Shown one piece after another: positions 8,044 to 16,307 of a DNA stretch of 64,000 nt. Position 1 is the first letter of the stretch. The number at the start of each line of letters is the position of its first letter. The position numbers and the translations under genes are program-made. Source of the DNA: Sphingomonas trueperi (GTDB lineage: Bacteria > Pseudomonadota > Alphaproteobacteria > Sphingomonadales > Sphingomonadaceae); assembly GCF_011927635.1 (NCBI RefSeq), contig NZ_JAATJB010000002.1, forward strand, positions 458,152-522,151, written 5' to 3'. A model generated the notes under the pieces. That model searched no databases and was not told the origin of the DNA. It saw nothing but the letters and a program-made list of their open reading frames with translations.

Positions 8044-8813
8044 AGCCACTGCCACAACGGGTTTTTGGGATCGGCCAGCAGCTTGATCGTCAGCGCGAAC
8101 GACATCACCACCAGCAGCGGCCGCACGCCCTTCCCGCCGAAGCGGATGGCACACCAAGCGCCGAGCTGGTTGCCGCACACATTCGCCGCAGCCATGCCGA
8201 TGCCGAGCAGCCAGAGCACCTTGCCTCCGGCAATCATTGCCAGCAGCCCGGCCAGGTTGGTCGCGAGGTTGAGGAACTTGGTGTTGGCAATGGCGCGCAC
8301 CAGCCCGAGGCCGCCCAGCGCGACCAGCGCCATCGTCAGGAACGATCCCGTGCCTGGGCCAAAGAACCCGTCGTAAAAGCCGATCGCGGCGCATACGGCA
8401 GCCAGACCCCAGCGGCCGAGACGCGCATGCCGGTCGGCCTCGCTCATCTTCGGCGCCAGCAGGAAATAGAAGCCCATCGAGATCAGCAATACGGGCACGA
8501 AAGCGGCCAGAAAGCCGGGGTCGATCCGTTGAACCGCTGTTGCTCCCAGAGCGGAGCCGACAAAGGCACCGCATGCGGGTATCGCAAAGCCGCGAATGTC
8601 AACGCGGCCGGCGCGCAAATAGGCGAGCACGGCCGATCCGGTGCCGATCATGCTCTGCAGTTTGTTCGTCGCTAGCGCGGCGACCGGCGGCACTCCGGCC
8701 GTCAACAGCGCGGGGATCGTCAGCAGCCCGCCGCCGCCAGCCATCGCATCCACGCAACCAGCCAGGAAGGCGACAAAGAGCAGGAAGGCGAGCGCATCGA
8801 CGGTCAGGTGCAT
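8040..8813 (-). CDS. TSUP (TauE/SafE) family sulfite/anion permease
   Basis: A 257-residue polytopic membrane protein. The family signature GCVDAMAGGGGLLTIPALLT is near the N-terminus and its repeat GFYDGFFGPGTGSFLTMALV sits in the second half, consistent with the inverted-repeat fold of the TSUP family. Members export or import sulfite, sulfoacetate or other organosulfur anions; the substrate here cannot be told. I chose the ATG at 8813 (MHLTVDALAF), since the 25 extra residues upstream are Arg-rich and unlike the family. Convergent with tlyA, with overlapping stop codons. Confidence 0.88.
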   Translation of the reverse strand: MHLTVDALAFLLFVAFLAGCVDAMAGGGGLLTIPALLTAGVPPVAALATNKLQSMIGTGSAVLAYLRAGRVDIRGFAIPACGAFVGSALGATAVQRIDPGFLAAFVPVLLISMGFYFLLAPKMSEADRHARLGRWGLAAVCAAIGFYDGFFGPGTGSFLTMALVALGGLGLVRAIANTKFLNLATNLAGLLAMIAGGKVLWLLGIGMAAANVCGNQLGAWCAIRFGGKGVRPLLVVMSFALTIKLLADPKNPLWQWL

Positions 8814-8974
8814 GGCCCCGGCTAGACGAAGGCGGGGGCGGCTGACAATCGTTCGAGCGAACGAGGGGCGCATCCAGACCGGGGACAACCAAAGGCCGGC
8901 GCCTTCTCATTCGCGTTCCGATCGCCTAGGGCTGGCGAACAAGGGCCGGGCGCCCGTGCATTGGGGAGACGCGC

Positions 8975-9538
8975 ATGAACGCACTGGCATCGAAGGCGCA
9001 ACTGCGGCGCGGTTTCTGGCGGCGCGCGTTGGTGACGGTGCCGCTCGTGGTGCTGCTCGGCTTCGGATCGGCGATGGTCGCGCCCGCCGGCGACGAGAAC
9101 CCCTGGTTCATGGCGCTCGCCAAGCCCGCAATCCAGCCGCCCAACATCGCCTTTCCGGTCGTCTGGACCATCCTCTACGTGCTGATGGGGCTCGCCCTGG
9201 CACTGGTGCTGAGCGCGCGCGGGGCGCGGGGGCGGGCGGCGGCGGTGGTGCTGTTCGTCCTCCAGCTTGGCGTCAACCTCGCCTGGTCGCCGATCTTCTT
9301 CCGCTTCCATATGCTCGACCTCGCGTTGATCGTGATCGTCGCGCTGGCGGTGCTCGTCGCGGTGACGATGGTCGCCTTCTGGCGCGTCCGCACGCTCGCC
9401 GGGCTGATGCTGCTGCCCTATCTGGCGTGGGTGTGCTTCGCGAGCGTGCTGTTCTCGCAGGTCCGCGATCTCAATCCCGATGCAGAAAAGATTGCGTCGG
9501 CGGCGTCGAACGCCCACATCCACCTCGAAACGCTTTGA
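8975..9538 (+). CDS. tspO: TspO/MBR family tryptophan-rich sensory protein
   Basis: A 187-residue outer-membrane or envelope protein of the TspO (mitochondrial benzodiazepine receptor) family, with five predicted helices. Conserved stretches include WFMALAKPAIQPPNIAFPVVWTILY (abbreviated here to its core PAIQPPN and FPVVWTILY), NLAWSPIFF and LLPYLAWVCFA. TspO binds porphyrins and in alphaproteobacteria modulates tetrapyrrole and photosynthesis gene expression. It is about 20-25 residues longer than Rhodobacter TspO, mostly at the C-terminus. GGGAGA lies just ahead of the ATG. The BMFP-domain gene follows after 14 bases. Confidence 0.9.
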   Translation: MNALASKAQLRRGFWRRALVTVPLVVLLGFGSAMVAPAGDENPWFMALAKPAIQPPNIAFPVVWTILYVLMGLALALVLSARGARGRAAAVVLFVLQLGVNLAWSPIFFRFHMLDLALIVIVALAVLVAVTMVAFWRVRTLAGLMLLPYLAWVCFASVLFSQVRDLNPDAEKIASAASNAHIHLETL

Positions 9539-9552
9539 GTGGGGTTTTTGAC

Positions 9553-9813
9553 ATGCAGACCGACAACCGCCTGTTCGACGATCTGGTGAAGATGGTGAAC
9601 GGCGCCGCCGGCACCTTCGCCGGGGTGGCGCGCGAAGCCGAGGCCGGCGCCCGCGAGCGCGCCCGCGAATGGATCGGCGGGCTCGACTTCGTCAGCCGCG
9701 ACGAGTTCGAGGCCGTGAAGGCGATGGCCGTCGCCGCGCGCGACGAGGCCGATGCGCTGAAGGCGCGCCTCGATGCGCTGGAGGCCAAGCTGAATCCGCA
9801 AGGGAATGCGTGA
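9553..9813 (+). CDS. BMFP-domain accessory protein (UbiK-like)
   Basis: An 86-residue protein of the BMFP/YqiC group. It has an N-terminal amphipathic membrane-associating helix (DDLVKMVNGAAGTFAGVARE) and a C-terminal trimeric coiled coil ending in ALKARLDALEAKL. Its enterobacterial relative UbiK supports ubiquinone biosynthesis by linking lipid and soluble Ubi enzymes, and Brucella BMFP is membrane-fusogenic in vitro. The start is the ATG at 9553; the same frame is open far upstream through tspO antisense-like codons, but these are not part of the family. It probably shares a transcript with tspO. Confidence 0.85.
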   Translation: MQTDNRLFDDLVKMVNGAAGTFAGVAREAEAGARERAREWIGGLDFVSRDEFEAVKAMAVAARDEADALKARLDALEAKLNPQGNA

Positions 9814-9925
9814 CGCTGGCCGAGACTTCCTTGTCCACAGCTTTCGGCGGCGGGGCGCAGGCGCAAGCTTGTGCCCCGTCCGCGCGCTTGGCACTAGCGG
9901 GCATGGCTACACGACCGGGGGCTGA

Positions 9926-10435
9926 ATGGGCATGCTAGACGAGGCGGAATTCGACCGCGACGCGGCCGCGCCCATCGACATGCTCGAGACCTATTTCGCC
10001 GCCCATGGCTGGACCCATGAGCGCGAGGACGACGAGATCGTCGCCAAGGTGAAGGGCAGCTGGACCCAGTACGAGCTCCGCGCGATCTGGCGCGAGGATG
10101 ACGGCGTGCTGCAGTTCATGGGCTTCCCCGACGTGCGCGTCCCCGAGGAGCGGCGCGGGCTGGTCTACGAGACGATCGGGCTGGTCAACGAGCAGCTGTG
10201 GATCGGCCATTTCGAGCTCTGGTCGTCGACCGGCATCCTGCTGTTCCGCCACGCCGCGCTGATCGACGGCGACGAGGGCGCGTCGCTGACGCTCGCCCAG
10301 GCCGAGCTGCTGGTGGAAAGCGCGATCGACGAGTGCGAGCGCTTCTACCCCGTCTTCCAGTTCGTGCTGTGGGGCGGCAAGACGCCGAGCGAGGCGATCG
10401 CCGCGGCGCTGATCGAGACCCAGGGCGAAGCCTGA
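9926..10435 (+). CDS. YbjN-domain protein
   Basis: A 169-residue cytoplasmic protein of the YbjN (type III secretion chaperone-like fold) family, a conserved gene beside proC in many alphaproteobacteria. It reads IDMLETYFAAHGWTHERED, then WTQYELRAIWREDDGVLQF, and ends with CERFYPVFQFVLWGGKTP. The fold resembles secretion chaperones, but these free-standing members have no known cargo. GGGGG precedes the ATG at 9926; a second ATG at 9932 is possible. proC begins one base after its stop, so the two are likely co-translated. Confidence 0.88.
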   Translation: MGMLDEAEFDRDAAAPIDMLETYFAAHGWTHEREDDEIVAKVKGSWTQYELRAIWREDDGVLQFMGFPDVRVPEERRGLVYETIGLVNEQLWIGHFELWSSTGILLFRHAALIDGDEGASLTLAQAELLVESAIDECERFYPVFQFVLWGGKTPSEAIAAALIETQGEA

Positions 10436-10436
10436 C

Positions 10437-11240
10437 ATGGCGCTGCTGGATCGGATCTGGCTGGTCGGTGCCGGCAACATGGGCGGGGCGATGCTCCGCC
10501 GCTGGGCAGGGGCGGGGATCGACGCGTCCGCGATCACCGTCATCGATCCGGGCAGCCCGGCCATTCCCGAGGGCGTGCGGCATGTGACCGCGCCGCCCGA
10601 GGGCGAGCGGCCGACCGCACTGGTGCTGGCGGTGAAGCCGCAGCAGCTCCACAATGTCGCGCCGGTACTCGCGCCGTTCGTCGCGGGCGTGCCGCTGCTG
10701 GTGTCCATCCTGGCGGGGGTTGAAGTTGCGACGCTGGCGGATGCGCTCGGCGCAAAGACCGTGGTGCGTGCGATGCCCAACCTCCCGGTCGCGATCGGCA
10801 AGGGTGTCGTCGGCCTCACCACCCCGAGCGACGATGCGGAGGCACGCGTTGCCGCCGAGACGCTGATGCAGCCGCTCGGGCTGGTCGAATGGGTGCCGAG
10901 CGAGACGATGCTCGATGCACTGACCGCGCTCGCGGGTTGCGGCCCGGGCTTCGTCTTCCGCTTCGTTGATGCGCTGGCGGAGGCGGGGGCCGCGCTTGGC
11001 CTGCCTGCGGGCCAGGCGCAGCGGCTGGCGCTCGCTACCGTCGAGGGTTCAGGCCTGATGGCCGCGGCTGCCAGCGAAAGCCCGGCGGTGCTGGCGGACC
11101 GTGTCGCCAGTCCCGGCGGCTCGACCCGCGAAGGGCTGAACGTGCTCGATCGCGACGAGGCGCTGAAGACGCTGCTGCGCGATACGCTGGCGGCTTCGGC
11201 TCGCCGCAACGCCGAGATGGCCGCCGAAGCGCGCAAATAG
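10437..11240 (+). CDS. proC: Pyrroline-5-carboxylate reductase
   Basis: ProC reduces 1-pyrroline-5-carboxylate to L-proline with NAD(P)H, the last step of proline synthesis in the cytoplasm. The 267-residue protein has the Rossmann start IWLVGAGNMGGAMLRRW, then LAVKPQQLHNVAPVL and VRAMPNLPVAIGKG. The C-terminal dimerisation domain includes LTALAGCGPGFVFRFVDALA and the signature VASPGGSTREGLNVL. The length is typical. Transcribed with the upstream YbjN gene (one-base gap). Confidence 0.95.
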   Translation: MALLDRIWLVGAGNMGGAMLRRWAGAGIDASAITVIDPGSPAIPEGVRHVTAPPEGERPTALVLAVKPQQLHNVAPVLAPFVAGVPLLVSILAGVEVATLADALGAKTVVRAMPNLPVAIGKGVVGLTTPSDDAEARVAAETLMQPLGLVEWVPSETMLDALTALAGCGPGFVFRFVDALAEAGAALGLPAGQAQRLALATVEGSGLMAAAASESPAVLADRVASPGGSTREGLNVLDRDEALKTLLRDTLAASARRNAEMAAEARK

Positions 11241-11312
11241 CGCGGTACGCGACGGAACGCCTGGTATGCCGGATGGTTAACCTCCCGATCCCACGTATCG
11301 ACGGAGGCTATC

Positions 11313-11927
11313 ATGGCTACCACGACCGAATCGAAGCGTAACACCAAGACCAACGCGAACAACACCGCCAAGACCAGCAGCAACGGCGCCAGCCTGGGCG
11401 TGATCGCCGGCGCGGCGGCGGGCGGGGCGGCGCTGGGCCTGCTCGCGATGCTCGGTCGCAAGGCGGCGGTGCAGGCGCCGAGCGCGCTCGCCGGCAACTG
11501 GGACGATGCATTGAAGGCCGAGCACAAGGCAGTGCTCAAGGTGTTCGACACGCTCGAAGCCACCGACGACAAGGCGACGATCCGCCGCAACATGCTGCTC
11601 GCGCACATCAAGCATGCGCTGGTGAAGCATGCGATCGAGGAAGAGAATGTCATCTACCCGGCGCTCCGCGAGGCGGGCAAGACCGAGCAGGCCGACGAGC
11701 TCAACGCCGAACATGGCTATGTGAAGCAGTTCCTCTACGAGCTCGAGAACATGCCGAGCACCTCGCCCAAGTGGCTGGAGAAGGTGAAGGAATTCCGCGC
11801 CGCGCTGGAAAAGCACATCCGCGAGGAAGAGGATACGCTGTTCCCCGAGCTCCGCGCCCAGCTGAGCGAGGAAAAGAACAAGGCGCTTACCCTTGCGATG
11901 AACAAGGAAGGCTTCAAGGTCGCCTGA
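11313..11927 (+). CDS. Hemerythrin HHE-domain protein with N-terminal membrane helix
   Basis: A 204-residue protein. A low-complexity Thr/Asn/Lys N-terminus (residues 1-27) is followed by one hydrophobic Gly/Ala-rich segment (about 28-47, VIAGAAAGGAALGLLAML). A four-helix HHE domain then carries iron-ligand motifs AEHKAVLKVFDTLE, HAIEEENVIYP, NAEHGYVKQ and EKHIREEEDTLFPEL. Such proteins bind a di-iron centre and may sense or scavenge O2, NO or iron. The membrane segment suggests anchoring with the domain on one face of the inner membrane. It has its own promoter region (72 bases after proC) and GGAGG before the ATG. Confidence 0.88.
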   Translation: MATTTESKRNTKTNANNTAKTSSNGASLGVIAGAAAGGAALGLLAMLGRKAAVQAPSALAGNWDDALKAEHKAVLKVFDTLEATDDKATIRRNMLLAHIKHALVKHAIEEENVIYPALREAGKTEQADELNAEHGYVKQFLYELENMPSTSPKWLEKVKEFRAALEKHIREEEDTLFPELRAQLSEEKNKALTLAMNKEGFKVA

Positions 11928-11949
11928 ACAAGGGCGGCGTCGGGCGCGC

Positions 11950-12435
11950 TCAGCGCCCCAGCGTCGCTACCCGGCCGCGCTCGTCCTCGGGCATCAGCCC
12001 TTCGAGCACGGCCCAGAATCCCCCGACGGCTCCCTGGCCGGCGCTCGAATAGGCGCCGGCCATTTTTTCGCGCAGCGCCTCGAACAGTTCGGACTCGAGC
12101 TTGGCGCCCGCGTCGGTGAGCCGCAGCAGCCGCTGCCGCCGGTCGCGCGTGCCCGCCCGCGTCTCGACCAGCCCGCGCTCGGCCAGTTCCCCCAGCACCC
12201 GGCCCAGCGACTGTTTGGTGATCGCCAGCAGCGAGAGCAGCTCGCTCACCGTCAGGTCGGGCTTGCGGGCGATGAAATAGAGCGCGCGGTGGTGCGCCCG
12301 GCCCAGCCCCTGGCGCGCCAGCCCGTCGTCGATCGAGCGGGTGAGGTGCGAATAGCCGAAATAGAGCAGCTCGATGCCGCGCCGGATTTCGGGCTCGCGC
12401 AGGAAGAGGGGAGAGGCAGGAATTGGGGCAGCCAT
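11950..12435 (-). CDS. MarR-family transcriptional regulator
   Basis: A 161-residue winged-helix regulator. The DNA-binding region spans about residues 50-110 (LTVSELLSLLAITKQSLGRV, then RAGTRDRRQRLLRLTDAGA, the wing). N- and C-terminal helices form the dimer interface. The ATG at 12435 is the first good start; the frame is open upstream through the region antisense to ilvE. It is divergent from ilvE with 69 bases between the starts, and a shared regulatory region is likely. The ligand is not recognisable. Confidence 0.9.
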   Translation of the reverse strand: MAAPIPASPLFLREPEIRRGIELLYFGYSHLTRSIDDGLARQGLGRAHHRALYFIARKPDLTVSELLSLLAITKQSLGRVLGELAERGLVETRAGTRDRRQRLLRLTDAGAKLESELFEALREKMAGAYSSAGQGAVGGFWAVLEGLMPEDERGRVATLGR

Positions 12436-12504
12436 GTTGACCGTTTCTGCCACCGCGCCTAGTCCTGCGCAACCCGAGCCTCTGGGGACGAGAAAGACCG
12501 AGTG

Positions 12505-13602
12505 ATGGAAGACGCGACGATCCTGGATTTCGAATTCGAAGCCCACACCAACCCGCGCACCCGCGACGAGCGCGCGACGATCCTCGCGAACCCCGGCTTC
12601 GGCAAGGTATTTACCGATCACATGGCGGTGATCCGCTATTCGGCCGACAAGGGCTGGCACGATGCACGCATCCAGCCCTATGCGCCGCTCCAGATCGATC
12701 CCGCCTGCGCGGTGCTCCATTATGCGCAGGAGATTTTCGAGGGGCTCAAGGCCTATCGCCTGCCCGATGGCGGCGCGGGGCTGTTCCGCCCGGGCGAGAA
12801 TGCCCGCCGCTTCCGCGAATCCGCCGAGCGCATGGCGATGGCGCCGCTGCCGGAGGACCTGTTCCTCGCCTCGATCCGCGCAATGGTGAAGGCCGATCGC
12901 GACTGGATTCCGGAGGGCGAGGGCGCCTCGCTGTACCTCCGCCCCTTCATGTTCGCGAGCGAGACCTTCCTGGGCGTGAAGCCGGCGAGCGAATATCTCT
13001 ACCTCGTCATCGCCTCGCCCGCGGGTGCCTATTTCAAGGGCGGCGCGCCCTCGGTGACGCTGTGGGTGTCCGATCACTATACCCGCGCTGCGCCGGGCGG
13101 CACGGGCGCGGCCAAGTGCGGCGGCAACTATGCCGCCAGCCTGGTCGCCCAGGCCGAGGCGATCCGCCAGGGCTGCGACCAGGTGGTGTTCCTCGACGCG
13201 GTCGAGAACCGCTATGTCGAGGAGTTGGGCGGCATGAACGTGTTCTTCGTGTTCGACGACGGGACCATCGCCACGCCGCCGCTCTCGGGCACGATCCTGC
13301 CGGGCATCACCCGCGAATCGCTGATCACGCTGGCGCGCGGCGCGGGCGTCGAGGTGCGCGAGGAGCGCTATTCGATCGACCAGTGGCGCGAGGACGCCAA
13401 GAGCGGCCGCCTGCGCGAAGCCTTCGCCTGCGGCACCGCCGCGGTGGTAACGCCGATCGGCGCGGTGCGTGGGCAAGGCTTCGAGTTCCAGATCGGCAAT
13501 GGCGGCCCGGGCCTGCTCACCGAGAAGCTGCGCGAGCAATTGGTGGGAATCCAGCGCGGGGTCGCACCGGACCCGCATGGGTGGCTTGAACGTCTGTTCT
13601 GA
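12505..13602 (+). CDS. ilvE: Branched-chain amino acid aminotransferase
   Basis: A class IV PLP aminotransferase that interconverts Val, Leu and Ile with their 2-oxo acids, using glutamate/2-oxoglutarate. The 365-residue length is that of the BCAT group with an N-terminal extension. Motifs are LHYAQEIFEGLKAY, the Arg-containing SLYLRPFMFASE, GTGAAKCGGNYAASL (Lys region), QVVFLDAVENRYVEELGGMN (first half is the catalytic segment), and PPLSGTILPGITRESL, the BCAT signature. The ATG at 12505 is preferred; a GTG at 12502 is in frame directly before it. tRNA-Gln follows on the same strand. Confidence 0.94.
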   Translation: MEDATILDFEFEAHTNPRTRDERATILANPGFGKVFTDHMAVIRYSADKGWHDARIQPYAPLQIDPACAVLHYAQEIFEGLKAYRLPDGGAGLFRPGENARRFRESAERMAMAPLPEDLFLASIRAMVKADRDWIPEGEGASLYLRPFMFASETFLGVKPASEYLYLVIASPAGAYFKGGAPSVTLWVSDHYTRAAPGGTGAAKCGGNYAASLVAQAEAIRQGCDQVVFLDAVENRYVEELGGMNVFFVFDDGTIATPPLSGTILPGITRESLITLARGAGVEVREERYSIDQWREDAKSGRLREAFACGTAAVVTPIGAVRGQGFEFQIGNGGPGLLTEKLREQLVGIQRGVAPDPHGWLERLF

Positions 13603-13625
13603 GGCTCTATAAGCCCGCTTCCCGT

Positions 13626-13700
13626 TGGGGCGTCGCCAAGTGGTAAGGCAACGGTTTTTGGTACCGTCATTCGGAGGTTCGAATCCTCCCGCCCCAGCCA
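13626..13700 (+). tRNA. tRNA-Gln (UUG)
   Basis: A 75-base cloverleaf. The acceptor stem TGGGGCG (13626-13632) pairs with CGCCCCA, the anticodon stem ACGGT/ACCGT encloses the loop TTTTGGT with anticodon TTG, and the T arm contains GGTTCGAATCC. G is the discriminator base and CCA is encoded. Located 23 bases after ilvE on the same strand. Confidence 0.97.
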
Positions 13701-13725
13701 GGTTCTAGAAATTCCCAGCCATAAC

Positions 13726-13750
13726 GGAGCGCGCCACCCGGGCGCGCTCC
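13726..13750. terminator. GC-rich hairpin between tRNA-Gln and the convergent GMC gene
   Basis: A perfect 10-bp stem GGAGCGCGCC/GGCGCGCTCC with a five-base loop, sitting between the 3' ends of two convergent transcription units. There is no strong T-tract (TTCGGTT follows), so it may act in both directions with moderate strength. Confidence 0.6.
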
Positions 13751-13756
13751 TTCGGT

Positions 13757-15430
13757 TCATCCCCGCAGCTGCTTCACCGCATGGTCCGCAGCGCGCATGG
13801 TCAGGGCCATGAAGGTCAGCGACGGGTTGACGCACGAGGCCGAGGCCATCTGCGCGCCGTCGGTGACGTAGAGGTTCGGCGCGTCGTGCGCCTGGCTGAA
13901 GCCGTTGAGTACCGAATTGCGCGGATCGCTGCCCATGCGCGCGCCGCCCATTTCGTGGATGGCGTCGCCGGGGACGTGCTCGCCTTCGTTGCTCCGCACA
14001 TTCTGCAGCCCCGCGGCGCGGAGCATCGCTTCGCCCTGCACCTTGGCGTCGGCGATCAGCTTGAGCTCGTTCTCGCGGAAGGTCACGTCGAAGCGCATCA
14101 GCGGCACCCCGAAGCGATCCACCTTGCTGGGGTGGAGCGAGACGCGATTGTCCTTATAGGGCAGGCACTCGCCGAACGCGCCCATGCTGAACCGCCAGGG
14201 GCCATAGCGGCGCATGCCGTGCTTCATCTCGGCGCCGAAGCCCACCGGACCTGCCGGCTGGCGCCAGGCGCTGCCCTGATAGCCATAGCCGCGCTTGAAG
14301 CCCACGCCTTCCTCGCCGCCGATGTTGCGGAAGCGGGGAATGTAGACGCCGCCCGGCCGCCGGCCATATTCGATGAAGTCGGTCATGCCCGGGATCTCGC
14401 CGTCGATGCCGACGCGGAAGATATGGTCCATCACATAGCGGCCCAGCGTGCCGCTGCTGTCGAAATGGCTGCGCTCGCTGCCCGGTGCGCGCGAGTTGAG
14501 CAGGATCTGGTTCGATCCCATCGCCGAGGCGCAGAGGAACACCAGGTCGGCGTTCACCACCTGTGCCTGACCCGTCTTGGCATCGACATAGCGCACGCCG
14601 GTGACGCGCTTCTTTGCCGCGTCATATTCGATATTGGTCACCACCGCGTCCGATTGGAGCGTCAGCTTGCCCGTGGCGCGGGCAGCGGGGAGGGTGACTG
14701 CCTGGGTCGAGAAATAGGCGCCGAACGAACAGCCATTGCCGCACTGGTTGCGGAACTGGCACTTGGTGCGGCCTTGGTCGGGCTTGTCCTCGGTCATGTT
14801 CGAGAGGCGGGTGTTGATCAGCTTGCGGCCGGGGAACTTGGACTCCAGCCGTTCCTTCAGCCACTTCTCGGCGACGTTCATCGGCATCGGCGGCTGAAAG
14901 TTGCTGTCCGGCAGATAGGGCAGGTTCTCGCGCGAGCCCGAGACGCCGATATAATCCTCTACTTTGGCATACCAGGGGGCGATGTCGTCATAGCCGATCG
15001 GCCAGGCGCCATCCACGCCCTCGCGCTTGTTCGCCTCGAAATCCTCCGGCGCCCAGCGGAAGCTCCAGCGGCCCCAGATCAGCGACTTGCCGCCCACCGC
15101 ACCGGGGCGGATCCAGTAGAATTTGCTGCCCTCGTCGAACGCATAGGGGTTCATGCGGTCGTTGTTGTAGAAGCCCATGTTGCTGGGCTGCACATAGCCG
15201 CGCTTGGCGATGAAATAATCGCGCTCCTGCAGCGGCTTGGGCATGATGTTGTGCGCGGGCACCTCATAGGCGGGCTTGCCGTCGTACGGATAGTCCTCGC
15301 CATGCTCGACCATGCGGCCCCGATCTAGCATCAGCACGCGGAGGCCCTTCTCGGTGAGTTCCTTGGCGGCAAAGCCGCCGCTCACGCCCGAGCCGATGAC
15401 GATTGCATCGAACCTGTTGGTTGCAGCCAT
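13757..15430 (-). CDS. GMC flavoprotein dehydrogenase, catalytic subunit of a periplasmic sugar (probably glycoside C3) dehydrogenase
   Basis: A 557-residue FAD-dependent oxidoreductase. The dinucleotide fold starts at DAIVIGSGVSGGFAAKEL (residue 8 on) and the C-terminal GMC domain has HEMGGARMGSDP (catalytic His near 490) and CVNPSLTFMAL. Cys224, Cys230 and Cys234 form C-X5-C-X3-C (KCQFRNQCGNGC). This is the spacing of the [3Fe-4S] ligands in Burkholderia FAD glucose dehydrogenase. There is no signal peptide; related enzymes are exported by hitch-hiking on the Tat signal of subunit 3, which is encoded two genes upstream. GAGAGGGA precedes the ATG at 15430. It is the last gene of the nine-gene operon, 31 bases after the isomerase. 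Sugar C3 oxidation is inferred from the DUF1080 and isomerase neighbours. Confidence 0.88.
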   Translation of the reverse strand: MAATNRFDAIVIGSGVSGGFAAKELTEKGLRVLMLDRGRMVEHGEDYPYDGKPAYEVPAHNIMPKPLQERDYFIAKRGYVQPSNMGFYNNDRMNPYAFDEGSKFYWIRPGAVGGKSLIWGRWSFRWAPEDFEANKREGVDGAWPIGYDDIAPWYAKVEDYIGVSGSRENLPYLPDSNFQPPMPMNVAEKWLKERLESKFPGRKLINTRLSNMTEDKPDQGRTKCQFRNQCGNGCSFGAYFSTQAVTLPAARATGKLTLQSDAVVTNIEYDAAKKRVTGVRYVDAKTGQAQVVNADLVFLCASAMGSNQILLNSRAPGSERSHFDSSGTLGRYVMDHIFRVGIDGEIPGMTDFIEYGRRPGGVYIPRFRNIGGEEGVGFKRGYGYQGSAWRQPAGPVGFGAEMKHGMRRYGPWRFSMGAFGECLPYKDNRVSLHPSKVDRFGVPLMRFDVTFRENELKLIADAKVQGEAMLRAAGLQNVRSNEGEHVPGDAIHEMGGARMGSDPRNSVLNGFSQAHDAPNLYVTDGAQMASASCVNPSLTFMALTMRAADHAVKQLRG

Positions 15431-15461
15431 TATATGTCCCTCTCCCAGGGCGTGTTGTTGG

Positions 15462-16307
15462 TTAGAAGCGCAGCGCTTGCAGCGTCTTGAAGCTGGTGGT
15501 GATGTCCGGAAGATAGGGCGCAGGGGCCTGATCATTCTCGACATAGAAGTGGCGGACATGCGCGCTCGACGGACGCTTGAACAACGCCGCGAAGTCGATC
15601 GTGCCGGTGCCGACCGCAGACATGCTGCCATCGGCGCGCATGTCCTTGACGTGGTACGAATAGAGCCGCTTGTTCAGCCGGTCGATCAGCGCGCCCAGAT
15701 CCTGGCCCGCGCGCTTGGCCCAGTAGAGGTCGAGCTCGACCTTCACCAGCGCGGGATCGGTCGCCTTAAGCAGCCGGTCATAGAGGCTGACGCCGCCGGG
15801 CTTGTTGGTGAACTCGAAGTCGTGGTTGTGATAGGCGAAGTCGAAGCCCGCCTTCTTCAGGTCGCGGGCGAACTTGTTGAAGTTCGGCAGCGCCGCGTTC
15901 CAGCCCGCCTCGGTGCGGTGCTCGTCGGTCATATAGGGCAGCACTACGGTCTTGGCGCCGAGGGTGCGGGCCATCGCCACCGACTTGTCGAACTGGCCGA
16001 GCAGCGCGTCATAGCCGATGTGGAGCGACGGGCAGCGCAGGCCGGCCTTGTCCATGGTGGCGCGGAGCATCGCCGGATCCATGCTGTCATAGCCGCCACC
16101 GCCGAACTCGATCTCGCGATAGCCGATCTTCGCGATCGCCTGCAGCGTGCCGACCGGATCCTTCTGGAAGATGTCGCGGACGGTGTAGAGCTGGATGCCC
16201 ACCGCTGGGATCTGCGCGGCGAAAGCCTGCGGAATGAGGCGATCGAAAAGCGCGAGGGCGGTGACGCCGCCCGCACCGGCGAGCAGGGTACGACGAGTGA
16301 TCATCAT
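15462..16307 (-). CDS. Exported sugar phosphate isomerase/epimerase-like TIM barrel
   Basis: A 281-residue AP endonuclease-2/xylose isomerase-like TIM barrel. The N-terminus is a Tat-type signal (ITRRTLLAGAGGVTALALF, twin Arg at 5-6), so it probably works in the periplasm, unlike classical members. The barrel shows GIQLYTVRDIFQKDP, YREIEFGGGGYDS, FAYHNHDFEF and VELDLYWAKRAG, the usual metal-binding Glu/His/Asp residues. Its ATG overlaps the upstream stop as ATGA. Family members isomerise or epimerise sugars and keto-sugars; here the likely substrate is a 3-keto-sugar released in the periplasm (inference). Confidence 0.88.
   Translation of the reverse strand: MMITRRTLLAGAGGVTALALFDRLIPQAFAAQIPAVGIQLYTVRDIFQKDPVGTLQAIAKIGYREIEFGGGGYDSMDPAMLRATMDKAGLRCPSLHIGYDALLGQFDKSVAMARTLGAKTVVLPYMTDEHRTEAGWNAALPNFNKFARDLKKAGFDFAYHNHDFEFTNKPGGVSLYDRLLKATDPALVKVELDLYWAKRAGQDLGALIDRLNKRLYSYHVKDMRADGSMSAVGTGTIDFAALFKRPSSAHVRHFYVENDQAPAPYLPDITTSFKTLQALRF

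Noticed and set aside
13368..13835. Minus-strand frame with GREDSNLRMTVPKTVALPLG across the tRNA
   Set aside because: This peptide is a well-known artefact translated from the antisense strand of a tRNA gene.
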